A stretch of DNA of 64,000 nt from Pelomonas margarita. GTDB taxonomy: Bacteria; Pseudomonadota; Gammaproteobacteria; Burkholderiales; Burkholderiaceae_C. Below the pieces are notes generated by a model. The model made no database searches. It saw only the letters and a program-made list of their open reading frames with translations, and was not told the DNA's origin. Below, one piece after another: positions 1 to 9,136 of this stretch. The stretch is from the NCBI RefSeq assembly GCF_043555875.1, contig NZ_JBIGHW010000006.1, positions 124,001 to 188,000 of the forward strand, read 5' to 3'. Numbering within the stretch: position 1 is the stretch's first letter; each line of letters opens with the position of its first letter. A program made the translations under genes and the position numbers.

Positions 1-61
1 GCGCCGCGCCGCCCAGCAGCACGAAGAACCCGACCCAGGCGTCATGTCGAGAGGCTTGCAT
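1..61 (-). CDS. mlaD: MlaD, phospholipid transport MCE protein (5' end only)
   Basis: Only the first 20 codons lie in the window. The ATG at 61 opens a short basic N-terminus (MQASRHDAWVGFF) running into a hydrophobic stretch, as expected for the single membrane anchor of an MCE-domain protein. It follows mlaE on the same strand after 19 bases. In the mla operon this slot belongs to MlaD, the periplasmic lipid-binding ring that sits on the MlaE permease. The identification rests on position and on the membrane anchor, since the MCE domain itself is outside the window. Confidence 0.72.
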   Translation of the reverse strand, partial: MQASRHDAWVGFFVLLGGAA

Positions 62-80
62 GTGTACTCCCTGACTCCAT

Positions 81-860
81 TCAAATAGAAAACATCATCG
101 CGGTCAGCATGAAGTCGGCCGCCAGCACGGCCAGCGACGACAACACGACCGTGCGCGTGGTGGCAGCGGACACGCCTTCCGGCGTCGGCCGGCAGGTGTA
201 GCCCTGCAGCAGGGCGACGAAGGTCACGGTCACGCCGAACACCAGACTTTTGACGACGCCGTTGCCGACGTCCGCGAACACATCCACACCGCCCTGCATC
301 TGCGACCAGAAAGCGCCGGCATCGATGCCGATCAACGGCACCGCCACCAGCCAACCGCCGATGATGCCGACGGCCGAGAAGACTGCCGCAAGTAAGGGCA
401 TGGCAATAAAACCACCCCAGAAGCGCGGCGCCAGCACGCGCTGCACGGGGTCGACAGCCATCATTTCCATCGCCGTCAGCTGCTCGCCCGCCTTCATGAG
501 GCCGATCTCGGCCGTCAGCGACGTGCCCGCGCGCCCGGCGAACAGCAGCGCCGTGACGACCGGCCCCAACTCGCGCACCAGGCTCAGCGCCACCAGCAGG
601 CCCACCGCCTCGGCCGAGCCGTAGCGCTGCAGCGTGTAGTAGCCCTGCAGCGCCAGCACGAAGCCGACGAACAGGCCCGACACGCCAATGATGGACAGCG
701 ACTTGTTGCCCAGGTGGAACACCTGCTCGCGCACGAGGACGAAGCGCGCCAGCGCCTTCGGCGACCGTGCCAGCAGGCTGAGGAACAGGCGGGACGCCGC
801 GCCGACATCGATGAGCTTGTGGCGCACACCGGCGCCAAGACGTGCTGCAAACGCGATCAT
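81..860 (-). CDS. mlaE: MlaE, ABC-type phospholipid transport permease
   Basis: This 259-residue inner-membrane permease belongs to the MlaE (DUF140) family, which moves phospholipids between the inner membrane and the periplasmic carrier to keep outer-membrane lipid asymmetry. Several hydrophobic segments are visible. The family signature is at about residues 93-140: a conserved RELGPV, then FAGRAGTSLTAEIG and a coupling helix containing EQLTAMEMM. The length is normal for the family. Its ATG overlaps the mlaF stop by four bases, so translation is probably coupled. With mlaF and mlaD it forms the inner-membrane complex. Confidence 0.95.
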   Translation of the reverse strand: MIAFAARLGAGVRHKLIDVGAASRLFLSLLARSPKALARFVLVREQVFHLGNKSLSIIGVSGLFVGFVLALQGYYTLQRYGSAEAVGLLVALSLVRELGPVVTALLFAGRAGTSLTAEIGLMKAGEQLTAMEMMAVDPVQRVLAPRFWGGFIAMPLLAAVFSAVGIIGGWLVAVPLIGIDAGAFWSQMQGGVDVFADVGNGVVKSLVFGVTVTFVALLQGYTCRPTPEGVSAATTRTVVLSSLAVLAADFMLTAMMFSI

Positions 861-1708
861 GCCGACACCCCGAAGTCTTCGGCCACCGGCCTGGCCGGCT
901 GGTGGAAGCGCACCGGGCCATCGGCCTCGGCGCCAACGAACTGGCGCACCAGCGGGTCGTCACTGTGGCGCAGCTCGTCGGGCGTGCCCTGCGCGACGAT
1001 GCGGCCATTGGCCACCATGGCGACGTGGTCGGCGATCTGGAAGGTTTCGTGCAGGTCGTGCGACACGATGACGCTGGTCAGGCCCAGCGCGTCGTTGAGG
1101 TCGCGGATCAGCCGCGCGGCAATCCCCAGCGAGATGGGGTCCAGGCCGGCGAAGGGTTCGTCGTACAGCACGAGGTCGGGGTCCAGCGCGATGGCACGGG
1201 CCAGCGCCACGCGACGGGCCATGCCGCCGGAGATCTCGCTGGGCAGCAGGTCGCGCGCGCCGCGCAGGCCCACGGCATTGAGCTTCATCAGCACGAGGTC
1301 GCGGATCATGGCCTCAGGCAGGTCGGTGTGCTCACGCAGCGGGAAAGCCACGTTCTCGAACACGCTGAGGTCGGTGAAAAGCGCGCCGAACTGAAACAGC
1401 ATGCCCATGCGCCGGCGCACGGCGTACAGGCCGGCCAGGTCCAGCGGCGCCAGGTCCTGGCCGTCGAACAGCACCTGGCCCGACAGCGGGCGCAATTGCC
1501 GGCCCAGCAGCCGCAGCACGGTGGTCTTGCCGCCGCCCGAGGTACCGATCAGCGCCAGGATCTTGCCGCGCTCCAGCTTCAGGTTGACGCCGTCGAGGAT
1601 CACGCGATCGCCATAGCCACAGCTGACGTTGCGCAGTTCGATCAGAGGTGCAGATGCCAAGGAAGTCACGCGGGCGAGCCGAAGCCGAGCGGGATGAAAG
1701 GGCGCCAT
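857..1708 (-). CDS. mlaF: MlaF, ABC-type phospholipid transport ATPase
   Basis: This is the cytoplasmic ATPase of the Mla transporter (about 283 residues from the ATG at 1708). It shows a Walker A (GTSGGGKTT), an ABC signature (SGGMARRVALARA), a Walker B (LVLYDEPFAGLDP) and a switch His in VSHDL. The frame stays open upstream to 1828, but the extra residues have no family character. A GTG at 1669 would give a length closer to E. coli MlaF and cannot be excluded, as neither start has a good ribosome site. The gene is first in mlaF-mlaE-mlaD and divergent from the pilin cluster. Confidence 0.94.
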   Translation of the reverse strand: MAPFHPARLRLARVTSLASAPLIELRNVSCGYGDRVILDGVNLKLERGKILALIGTSGGGKTTVLRLLGRQLRPLSGQVLFDGQDLAPLDLAGLYAVRRRMGMLFQFGALFTDLSVFENVAFPLREHTDLPEAMIRDLVLMKLNAVGLRGARDLLPSEISGGMARRVALARAIALDPDLVLYDEPFAGLDPISLGIAARLIRDLNDALGLTSVIVSHDLHETFQIADHVAMVANGRIVAQGTPDELRHSDDPLVRQFVGAEADGPVRFHQPARPVAEDFGVSA

Positions 1709-1943
1709 GATAGGGGAAACACCAAGATCCCCCGGGTCACCATGCAAAGCCAAGGTAAAGCCTGCTGCGCAATGGCATTGCGGCCGCTGCGTCCGCCGGC
1801 CAAACAAGCTCAGCGAAGCTAACGGCAACCGCTTAGAGCGTGCGTCAGTTCACGCATCAAGATCGGCAACCGACCAGCGTGGGGCAGCGCGCGACGAGCG
1901 GCAGGCTAGAAAGCAGCCCCGACACCAGAATCAACACACCGTC

Positions 1944-2420
1944 ATGAAGAAGGCCGCCATGTACCGCCCCCACCGCCTGCACAGCACCCGAGGTTTCACG
2001 TTGATCGAGTTGATGATCGGTGTGGCGATCGTGGCAGTGCTGGCGGCCGTGGCGGTGCCGCAGTACACCACCTATGTGACCCGCAGCCGCCTGGCCGACG
2101 CCAGCACCGGCTTGGCCACCATGCGCGCCCAGATGGAGCGCTACTTCCAGGACAACCGCACGTTCGCCAACGTCGGAACGACCTTCATTTCACCCTGCAA
2201 CAACGCCACCGAATCGACACGGACCTTCGGCAACTTCGTCATCAGCTGCATCAACACGCTTGATGCCAATGAGTTCACGCTGCAAGCCACCGGCAGTGGG
2301 CCAGTCAGCGACTTCAAGTTCACGATCAACCACCAAGATGTGCGTGCCACGACGGCCGCCCCTACAGGCTGGGGTACGTGCACCAGCAAGTGGATCATGA
2401 AGAAGGGCGACGCATGTTGA
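1944..2420 (+). CDS. pilE: type IV pilin, PilE-like
   Basis: A type IVa pilin or pilin-like subunit of 158 residues. A short basic leader ends in RG and is followed by FTLIELMIGVAIVAV. The prepilin peptidase would cut after Gly, and Glu is at +5 of the mature protein. The hydrophobic N-terminal helix is followed by a globular C-terminal part with a Cys near residue 90 and another as the last residue, possibly a D-region disulphide. A second ATG at 1959 gives a shorter leader. It is first in the minor-pilin operon and overlaps fimT. Whether it is a major or minor subunit cannot be told from sequence; the position suggests a PilE-type minor pilin. Confidence 0.85.
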   Translation: MKKAAMYRPHRLHSTRGFTLIELMIGVAIVAVLAAVAVPQYTTYVTRSRLADASTGLATMRAQMERYFQDNRTFANVGTTFISPCNNATESTRTFGNFVISCINTLDANEFTLQATGSGPVSDFKFTINHQDVRATTAAPTGWGTCTSKWIMKKGDAC

Positions 2421-3004
2421 AGCGTCGCGAGGCCGGCTTGGGCTTGGTCGAGTTGATGATCGGCGTCGTGATCCTCGGCCTGATGGTGGCCATGGCTGTC
2501 CCGAGCATGGCCACCTGGATGCGCAATGCGCGCGTGCGCACAGTTGCCGACGCCATCCAATCAAGTGTGCGGCTGGCTCAGGCCGAGGCGCAACGTAGAG
2601 GACACGCAGTGGTGATGTTCCGAACCGCCGACCGGGATTGCACCAACACCACCACAGCCGATGCCAACGGCCAGTTCTGGCAGGTGCGAGCGCTGCCGGG
2701 CACATTGATCAACGCACAGCCCTCGGTAGCGGTTCAATGTGGCGTCCTGACGGACGTGCAGGTCGGCGTGACCATCACCTCCACCGCCACCGCGCTGTGC
2801 TTCAGCGGTGAGGGTCGGCAGATCACGCTGGCCGATCCCGATGGCATCGGCGTCAGCTGCGCTGCAGCTGTGGCCAGCTTTGATGTCACCCCAGACGCAA
2901 CGCATGCAGAGAACCGGCCGCTGCGCGTGACCGCAGGCCTCGCCGGCGCTGTTCGCATTTGTGACCCGCTCAAGGCCGGCACTGCCCCTGACGGATGCCG
3001 ATGA
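2414..3004 (+). CDS. fimT: FimT/GspH-type minor pseudopilin
   Basis: A 196-residue minor pilin. It has a leader ending in AG, then LGLVELMIGVVILGLMVAM, with Leu instead of Phe at +1 but the Glu at +5 retained, followed by a GspH/FimT-type region. The start at 2414 overlaps the end of the pilin gene by seven bases. The frame is open upstream to 2378, but that start would put a non-pilin extension before the leader. FimT-type subunits help prime the pilus tip, and some bind DNA during transformation; the second role is family knowledge and is not shown here. Confidence 0.82.
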   Translation: MLKRREAGLGLVELMIGVVILGLMVAMAVPSMATWMRNARVRTVADAIQSSVRLAQAEAQRRGHAVVMFRTADRDCTNTTTADANGQFWQVRALPGTLINAQPSVAVQCGVLTDVQVGVTITSTATALCFSGEGRQITLADPDGIGVSCAAAVASFDVTPDATHAENRPLRVTAGLAGAVRICDPLKAGTAPDGCR

Positions 3005-3396
3005 TGAAGCGCCTCCACAACAAACGACACGGCATCGCCATCATCGAGCTGATGGTGGGCGTGCTGATCATCTCTTTCGGGCTTCTGGGCCTGATCACAC
3101 TGCAAGGCCGGGCACTGCAGGCCTCGGTCGGCAGTGAAGACAGCCAGCGTGCCGCCTTGCTGGCCAACGAGTTGGTCAGCACCATGCTCAATCAAAACAC
3201 TGTCGATCTGCCAGCGGCTGTCGTGGATGCGTGGAACGTGCGGGTCGCAGATCCCGCCGATGCAGGCTTGCCAAATGGGGTGGGCACGGTCACGCCGGTG
3301 AACGCCAATGAGGCGCGCATCACGGTCACCTGGCGCCCGGCGAATGCTGCAGCGGGCGCCACCAACCGATACATAACCGACGTGGTGATCCCTTGA
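3001..3396 (+). CDS. pilV: PilV-type minor pilin
   Basis: A minor pilin of about 131 residues. The leader ends in HG and is followed by IAIIELMVGVLIISFG, with Glu at +5 and the LLGLxxLQ pattern typical of PilV. Several ATGs are possible (2995, 3001, 3004). The one at 3001 overlaps the fimT stop and seems most natural. It lies between fimT and pilW, as in other PilV-PilW-PilX clusters, and should contribute to the priming complex at the pilus tip together with PilY1. Confidence 0.82.
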   Translation: MMKRLHNKRHGIAIIELMVGVLIISFGLLGLITLQGRALQASVGSEDSQRAALLANELVSTMLNQNTVDLPAAVVDAWNVRVADPADAGLPNGVGTVTPVNANEARITVTWRPANAAAGATNRYITDVVIP

Positions 3397-4544
3397 AGAC
3401 AAGGTGCCTCCCTCAACGCGGCTTCTCGCTAATCGAGCTGATGGTGGCCATCACCATCGGCCTGGTGCTGATGCTGACCATCTCGACCATGGTGGCCCGC
3501 CAGGAGTCCATTCGGCGCGGCGTGACCTCAGGCAACGATCTCACGAGCAACAGCGCCTACGCCGCCTTCGCACTGGAGCGTGAGCTGCGCAGCGCTGGAT
3601 CTGGCTTCAGCCAGGATGCCACGGCCCACTATGGCTGCCCGCTCGCTGTGTCACGTGACAACGCGCAGCTGCTGCCTGCCACGCGAGCCTTTCCGGCACC
3701 GTTCAACACGATTCCACAGGCCTTCGCACTGGCCCCGTTGATCGTGCATCCGGGAGCAGGCGCCAATGGCTCGGACGTCATTGCGCTGGCCGTCGGCAAT
3801 TCGGGACTCGGCGAATCTGTCATGCAGATCGCGCCCAACTCGGCGGCAGCGGGCCAGGTCAGCCTAACCAACACCATCGGCCTGCGAGGTGGTGATCTGG
3901 TGCTGCTCTCGCAGGCGGGCCAGCGCTGCATGCTGCAACAAGTCACCGCCAACTTTGCCGGTGATGAGGCGCCGTTGCTCACCTTTGGCGGCAACTACGC
4001 AGCCAATGTGATCGCCGGCACCTCACTACTCGACTTCGGTGCGATCGGCGATGCGCGTGCCGTTGTGTTGGGCAACGTGGCGGGCAACCTGCCCCGCTTG
4101 CAGTTGATTGGCGTCGCCAACGACGCGACGCTGGTCAGCTATGACGTGCTCCAGACCACTGGGGCAAACGTCGCAGCGCTCGTGGAAGGGGTCGTCGATC
4201 TGCGCGTGCGCTATGGCTTCGACAACACCGGCAACACCGGCCCAACGGCTGTCGTCAACAGCTGGGTTGCGCCCACCGATGCCAACTTCACGCCCGCAGC
4301 CCTGCAGGCTCAGACGGTGGCCAGTGTGGCGCAACTTCGATCCATCCTGGCCGTGCGGGTGGGCCTCGTGCTGCGTAGCGATCTCGCTGAGCGCACCACC
4401 GTCACCCCGGAAGATCTGACGATGTTTGCCAGCCTGCCCAACGGGCTGCAGCACACCTACAACGTGCCTGCGGGCACGACCAACCAGCGCTACCGCGTGG
4501 TCGAGTTCACGGTGTCCTTGCGCAACGTGCGCTTCTCTCGCTAG
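3393..4544 (+). CDS. pilW: PilW-type minor pilin
   Basis: A 383-residue minor pilin. A short leader ends in RG, followed by FSLIELMVAITIGLVLML with Glu at +5. The large C-terminal domain and the length are usual for PilW. The predicted start is a TTG at 3393 that overlaps the pilV stop codon (TTGA), implying translational coupling. No better ATG exists before the prepilin motif. PilW acts with PilV, PilX and PilY1 to start pilus assembly. Confidence 0.86.
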   Translation: MKTRCLPQRGFSLIELMVAITIGLVLMLTISTMVARQESIRRGVTSGNDLTSNSAYAAFALERELRSAGSGFSQDATAHYGCPLAVSRDNAQLLPATRAFPAPFNTIPQAFALAPLIVHPGAGANGSDVIALAVGNSGLGESVMQIAPNSAAAGQVSLTNTIGLRGGDLVLLSQAGQRCMLQQVTANFAGDEAPLLTFGGNYAANVIAGTSLLDFGAIGDARAVVLGNVAGNLPRLQLIGVANDATLVSYDVLQTTGANVAALVEGVVDLRVRYGFDNTGNTGPTAVVNSWVAPTDANFTPAALQAQTVASVAQLRSILAVRVGLVLRSDLAERTTVTPEDLTMFASLPNGLQHTYNVPAGTTNQRYRVVEFTVSLRNVRFSR

Positions 4545-4561
4545 CCCGTTCGCATTCTCCT

Positions 4562-5173
4562 ATGAGGCCAGTCATCCAGCCCCCTTCCCGCATGCGCCGG
4601 CACCAGCAGGGCGTGGTGCTGATCTATGCACTGATCACCCTGGTGATCATGATGATCGGCGCCGTAGCGATTTCACGCTCCATCACCGCCAACCAATTCA
4701 ACATCGGCAACATCGGCTTCAAGCGCGACCTGACCAACCAGGGTGAGCGAGCGGTGCTGCTAGCCATGAATGCCGTGCGCAACGCCGGCGTGCTTGCCAG
4801 CGAGGTCACGCGCAACACCCACCAGATCGGCGCCAACTACAGCGCAACGATTCTCCCTACCAACGCGCACGGGATCCCCAATGCGCTGCTGTCGGACACT
4901 GCATTCGCGGCTGTTGGCAACGCACCCGACATCACCGTCGATGGTATGGGGGTCAGGATCCGCTACGTCATCGACCGACTGGCGACCACTGAGGGCGCCT
5001 GCAACAGCAGCCGATGCACGATGGCCACAGGCAACTCCCAAGTCTTCGGCGGTGCTGCAGCAGGTGGTAGCCCCTTGCAACCTGCGGAGCAAACGGTCTA
5101 TCGCCTCACGCTGCGGGTAACCGGCCCGCGCAACACCCTGTCCTTCTTCCAATCCACGTTCACGACGGATTGA
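4562..5173 (+). CDS. pilX: PilX-type minor pilin
   Basis: A 203-residue PilX protein. A basic start with two Gln before Gly is followed by the hydrophobic VVLIYALITLVIMMIG. It lacks the Glu at +5, which is normal for PilX/GspK-type tip subunits. The rest is a globular domain with two Cys close together near residue 140. It follows pilW by 17 bases and is followed directly by pilY1, as in many pil clusters. Confidence 0.85.
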   Translation: MRPVIQPPSRMRRHQQGVVLIYALITLVIMMIGAVAISRSITANQFNIGNIGFKRDLTNQGERAVLLAMNAVRNAGVLASEVTRNTHQIGANYSATILPTNAHGIPNALLSDTAFAAVGNAPDITVDGMGVRIRYVIDRLATTEGACNSSRCTMATGNSQVFGGAAAGGSPLQPAEQTVYRLTLRVTGPRNTLSFFQSTFTTD

Positions 5174-5202
5174 ACGCACCCACCGTGCCAAGAGGTCTCC
5201 CT

Positions 5203-8200
5203 ATGCCTGCCCAACTTCCCCTCCACGCTGCGCGAGGCCTGCTGCTGACATCCAGCCTGGCCGTCATCGCAGCAACGTCCTCGGCACAAGTTCCACTGGC
5301 TGATCAGCCGGTGTTCTCCTCGGTCAGCGTGCCTGGCAATCTGGTCTTGGCGCTGTCGGTCGAGTTCCCGACTGCAGTCAGCGTGGCGCACCCGTCCGGC
5401 ACCTACTCGTCGGCAGCCACTTACATCGGCTATTTCGATCCGATGAAGTGCTACGACTACAAGTACACCGCCGGTGGCGGGCTTGACAACTACTTCTACC
5501 CCACCGGCAAAACCACCACACGAACCTGCTCCGGCAAATGGAGTGGCAACTACCTCAACTGGGCAACGATGCAGACCATCGATCCGTTCCGCTGGGCGCT
5601 CACGGGCGGCTACCGGGTCGTGGACACGTCATCCCTCACCGTGCTTGAGAAGGCCTGGGGCAATCAGGGCAGCGAAAGCAATTTCCCCATACGCAAATCG
5701 GCCGGCACCACGCTGATCTCAGGTGCAACGCCGTTCTCGACGGCATCCGACGTCGCGACCCGTGTCTTGAGTCTTGGCAACAAGATGTACTTCAAGACAT
5801 CCACCAGTGGCGCGCCGGACGTCAAGCAGGGCACAGTAACCGACTACAACCCGACCGCGAAGTACGACCACGGCACGCTCTATCAGGTGTTCGTCCGTGT
5901 GAAGGTCTGCGATCCTTCAAGCAGTGCGGGCGGTCTGGAGAGCAATTGCCAGTTGTATGGCACGGATTCCTACAAGCCCACCGGCCTGCTGCAACAGTAC
6001 TCGGACAAGATCCGCTACAGCGCATTCGGCTATCTGAACGACGACGACATCAAGCGCGACGGTGGCGTGCTGCGCGCGCGCCAGAAGTTCATTGGCCCCA
6101 CCATGCCCGTGCCCGGCGGCCTCCCCATCAGCAACCCCGCTGCCGAGTGGGACGCAGCCACGGGCATCATGGCCACAAACCCAGACAGCACTGACGCCAC
6201 CAGCACCGGGACTGCGCTGGGCATCACGATCTCGCACAGCGGCGTCATGAACTACCTCAACAAGTTCGGTAGCGTCAGTGGCGGCAACTACAAGACGTAT
6301 GACCCCGTGGGCGAGCTCTACTACGCGGCTCAACGCTATTTGCGCAACAAGGGGAACGTCACCGCCTGGTCCAGCATGCCAGGCGCCGACCAGAACCGCC
6401 GCCGCGTCCTGGCCGATGCGTTTCCAGTGATCACCTCCTGGGACGACCCGGTCCAATACTCCTGCCAACGCAACTTCATTCTCGGCATTGGCGACACCAA
6501 TACGCATGCAGACCGCAACCTGCCGGGGGCAACGGGTGGTCAGGAACCGACCAAACCAACCGCCGTGTCGAACGACACCGACGTCAATGCGACGACCTGG
6601 ACGAACCGCGTGGGCGTTCTGGAAGGCCTCGGGAACGCGCTGGGTGACGTACAAGGCTACAACGGCTGCTGCAACAACAACGGTGCGCTGATGGCGGGTT
6701 TGGCGTACTGGGCGAACGTCAGTGACGTGCGCAGCGACCTCACGGGCGTGCAGAACATCAAGACCTATTGGCTTGACGTGCTGGAGTACGGGCAATTCGA
6801 CCCGTACAACCAGTTCTATCTGGCGGCCAAGTACGGCGGCTTCAACGCGCCGGAAACCTTCTCCGCAGACACCGCGACACCAGCGCTGTTCAGCACCAAC
6901 AAGTCCTGGTGGGCCACCACCACCGACACCACGCCCAACGGCGCGGCGCGGCCTGACAACTACTACACCGCCTCGCAGGCCGATCAGATGGTCGCCGGCC
7001 TGACCAAGTCCTTCTCCAGCATCGCGTCTCAACTGGCTGCGTACTCGACCTCTTTCAGCACGGCCTCCCCCCAGTTTTCAACGCTGGGATTGGCCTCATA
7101 CGCCACCAAGTACGACTCCAAGACCTGGACAGGCGACCTGGAGGCCAGCCTGGCCACGATCGACGCTGCGACGGGAAAGCCGGAGCTCGCCAAGCGCTGG
7201 GCTCTGTCAGAGAAGCTGGCCATCCAGGCCAGCGGTACCGGCTGGGACTCGGGCCGCAACATCGTGACGTTCAACACGAGCACCAAGGCCGGCCTCGCGT
7301 TCCGCGCAGCATCGCTCACCACGACTCAACTGTCGCAACTGGACCCCACCTACACCACCAGCAGCGATGCCAGCGACTATGTGAGCTACGTGCGGGGGGA
7401 CCGCAAGAACGAGCGCTCATCCGCCGCCGCTGGATCGACCAAGGCCTACCGTGACCGTGCTGCCCTGGTCGGCGACATCGTCAATGCCAAGTCACGCCCC
7501 GTGGGGCCGCCGAGCGCCGCGTACTCCGCGACCATGAACCCGGGCTACGACGTCTTCAAGACGACCTACGCGAGCCGCACACCCATGGTGTATGCCGGCA
7601 GCAATGCGGGCATGCTGCACGCCGTGAACGGCAGCCTGACCGGCACCGATGCTGGCAAGGAGGTGTTCGCCTACATCCCATCGGCGGTGATCGCCGGACC
7701 GACGGGTACGCCCAGCGTCAATGGCCTGGCCTCGGTCGGCAACCCGGACTTCCTGCATCGCTTCCTGGTGGATGCACCTCCCATCGACGTCGATGTCGAC
7801 TTCGGCCGCACTGTAGGTGGCAGCGGCACCGACTGGCGCACCCTGCTGTTGGGCGGGCTGGGCAAGGGCGGCAAGGTCATCTACGCGCTCGACATCACCA
7901 ACCCCGCGTCGATCACCAGCGAAGCCACGGCCGCCGCCAAGGTGCTCTGGGAGTTCACCGACACCGACCTGGGCTACGTCTATGGCCAACCGATTGCGGT
8001 CAAGACCCGCAAGTACGGCTGGGTGATCGTGGTCGGTTCTGGCTACAACAACGCCAACGGCAAGGGCTACTTCTTCTTCATCAACCCGCGCACCGGCGCG
8101 CTGCTGGAGAAAGTCGCAGCCCCATGTGACGCCTGCTCGTCCGCCAAGCAGGCCGGCATGGCCCACGTGAATGCCTTCATCACCGATACACGCGACGGCA

Positions 8201-9012
8201 CGGCTGACTCCATCTACGGCGGCGACTTGCTGGGCAACCTTTGGCGTCTGGACGTCACGGGCAGCTCTGCCTACCCGACACCCGTGCATTTCGCATCGCT
8301 GACCGGCTCCGACGGCAAGGCCCTGCCCATCACCACCAAGCCGCTGCCGGTCATCCAGCCTGGCACCAACCGTCGTTACGTCACGGTGGGCACCGGTCGC
8401 CTGCTGGATTCGTCGGACCTGAACAACGGTCAGGCACAGCGGTTCTTTGCCATCCTGGACGGCACCAATGCGAGCTTCAGCAAGGCCGCCGACCTGCCGA
8501 CGGGCGCAAGCTTCCCGCTGACCGTGACACACATGCGGCAGTTGACAGATCTCAGCTCGAAGATCGTGTTGGACCTGCGCAGCCAGATCGGCTGGTACGT
8601 GGACCTGGGCGTCTCGACGGGGGGGCCAGGCTGGCGCGTCCTGTCCGACCCGGCCTCCTATTACGGCGTGGTCACGTTCGCCGCCACTGCCCCCAACTCC
8701 GGTGATGCCTGCTCGCCCAACGGCAACAGCCGGCTCTATGCAATTGACCTTGGCAGCGGCAAGTGCGCCCTGAAAGACGGCACGTCGACCTGCTACGTAA
8801 GCCCCCCCGAAGGCGTCATCGTCGATGTCGAGGTGGTGGCAGACCCGTTATGCACAACCAGCCACTGCGAGACGGGTGAGAAGGGCGAGAAGAACAAGAA
8901 GCGCGTGGTCTATGGCACCGACCGCGGCAAGACTGGCGGCAATGAACTGTCGCCCCCTTCCGTGATGGGCCTGCAACGCCTGAACTGGCGCGAGATCATC
9001 GTCAACAACTGA
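5203..9012 (+). CDS. pilY1: PilY1, pilus tip-associated adhesin/assembly factor
   Basis: A PilY1-family protein of about 1269 residues, exported and tip-associated. The ATG at 5203 has an AGAGG ribosome site eight bases upstream and opens a signal peptide. An upstream in-frame TTG at 5170 overlaps the pilX stop and is less likely. The C-terminal half carries the beta-propeller signature: TPMVYAGSNAGMLHAVNG, later SIYGGDLLGNLWRLD. The loop just before that last motif (residues 995-1002, DTRDGTAD) corresponds to the calcium-binding loop of characterised PilY1 proteins but lacks the usual alternating Asp at its start. No clear von Willebrand A domain was recognised in the N-terminal part. It is the last gene of the operon and ends at a strong terminator. 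Confidence 0.9.
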   Translation: MPAQLPLHAARGLLLTSSLAVIAATSSAQVPLADQPVFSSVSVPGNLVLALSVEFPTAVSVAHPSGTYSSAATYIGYFDPMKCYDYKYTAGGGLDNYFYPTGKTTTRTCSGKWSGNYLNWATMQTIDPFRWALTGGYRVVDTSSLTVLEKAWGNQGSESNFPIRKSAGTTLISGATPFSTASDVATRVLSLGNKMYFKTSTSGAPDVKQGTVTDYNPTAKYDHGTLYQVFVRVKVCDPSSSAGGLESNCQLYGTDSYKPTGLLQQYSDKIRYSAFGYLNDDDIKRDGGVLRARQKFIGPTMPVPGGLPISNPAAEWDAATGIMATNPDSTDATSTGTALGITISHSGVMNYLNKFGSVSGGNYKTYDPVGELYYAAQRYLRNKGNVTAWSSMPGADQNRRRVLADAFPVITSWDDPVQYSCQRNFILGIGDTNTHADRNLPGATGGQEPTKPTAVSNDTDVNATTWTNRVGVLEGLGNALGDVQGYNGCCNNNGALMAGLAYWANVSDVRSDLTGVQNIKTYWLDVLEYGQFDPYNQFYLAAKYGGFNAPETFSADTATPALFSTNKSWWATTTDTTPNGAARPDNYYTASQADQMVAGLTKSFSSIASQLAAYSTSFSTASPQFSTLGLASYATKYDSKTWTGDLEASLATIDAATGKPELAKRWALSEKLAIQASGTGWDSGRNIVTFNTSTKAGLAFRAASLTTTQLSQLDPTYTTSSDASDYVSYVRGDRKNERSSAAAGSTKAYRDRAALVGDIVNAKSRPVGPPSAAYSATMNPGYDVFKTTYASRTPMVYAGSNAGMLHAVNGSLTGTDAGKEVFAYIPSAVIAGPTGTPSVNGLASVGNPDFLHRFLVDAPPIDVDVDFGRTVGGSGTDWRTLLLGGLGKGGKVIYALDITNPASITSEATAAAKVLWEFTDTDLGYVYGQPIAVKTRKYGWVIVVGSGYNNANGKGYFFFINPRTGALLEKVAAPCDACSSAKQAGMAHVNAFITDTRDGTADSIYGGDLLGNLWRLDVTGSSAYPTPVHFASLTGSDGKALPITTKPLPVIQPGTNRRYVTVGTGRLLDSSDLNNGQAQRFFAILDGTNASFSKAADLPTGASFPLTVTHMRQLTDLSSKIVLDLRSQIGWYVDLGVSTGGPGWRVLSDPASYYGVVTFAATAPNSGDACSPNGNSRLYAIDLGSGKCALKDGTSTCYVSPPEGVIVDVEVVADPLCTTSHCETGEKGEKNKKRVVYGTDRGKTGGNELSPPSVMGLQRLNWREIIVNN

Positions 9013-9023
9013 TCTCCAAAGCC

Positions 9024-9075
9024 GGCGGCCCCGGTGGTGCTGACTTCGCAAGTCAGCACCACCGGGGCCGCCGTG
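9024..9075. terminator. bidirectional hairpin terminator between pilY1 and gltD
   Basis: A perfect 23-bp inverted repeat (9024-9046 with 9050-9072, loop CGC) lies between the convergent pilY1 and gltD genes. On the + strand it is followed by GTGTTT, a weak U-tract. It probably ends both transcripts. Confidence 0.8.
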
Positions 9076-9136
9076 TTTCCAGCTCCGCCGTCGACCGCGC
9101 CTCACGCGCGGCCGGTCAGGGCCAGCCGAGCCCGGC

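Noticed and set aside
1773..1788. sigma-54-like GG-N10-GC pair upstream of the pilin gene
   Set aside because: TGGCAT fits the -24 box but CCGCT is a poor -12 box, and a leader of about 145 bases would follow. Random occurrence in GC-rich DNA is likely.
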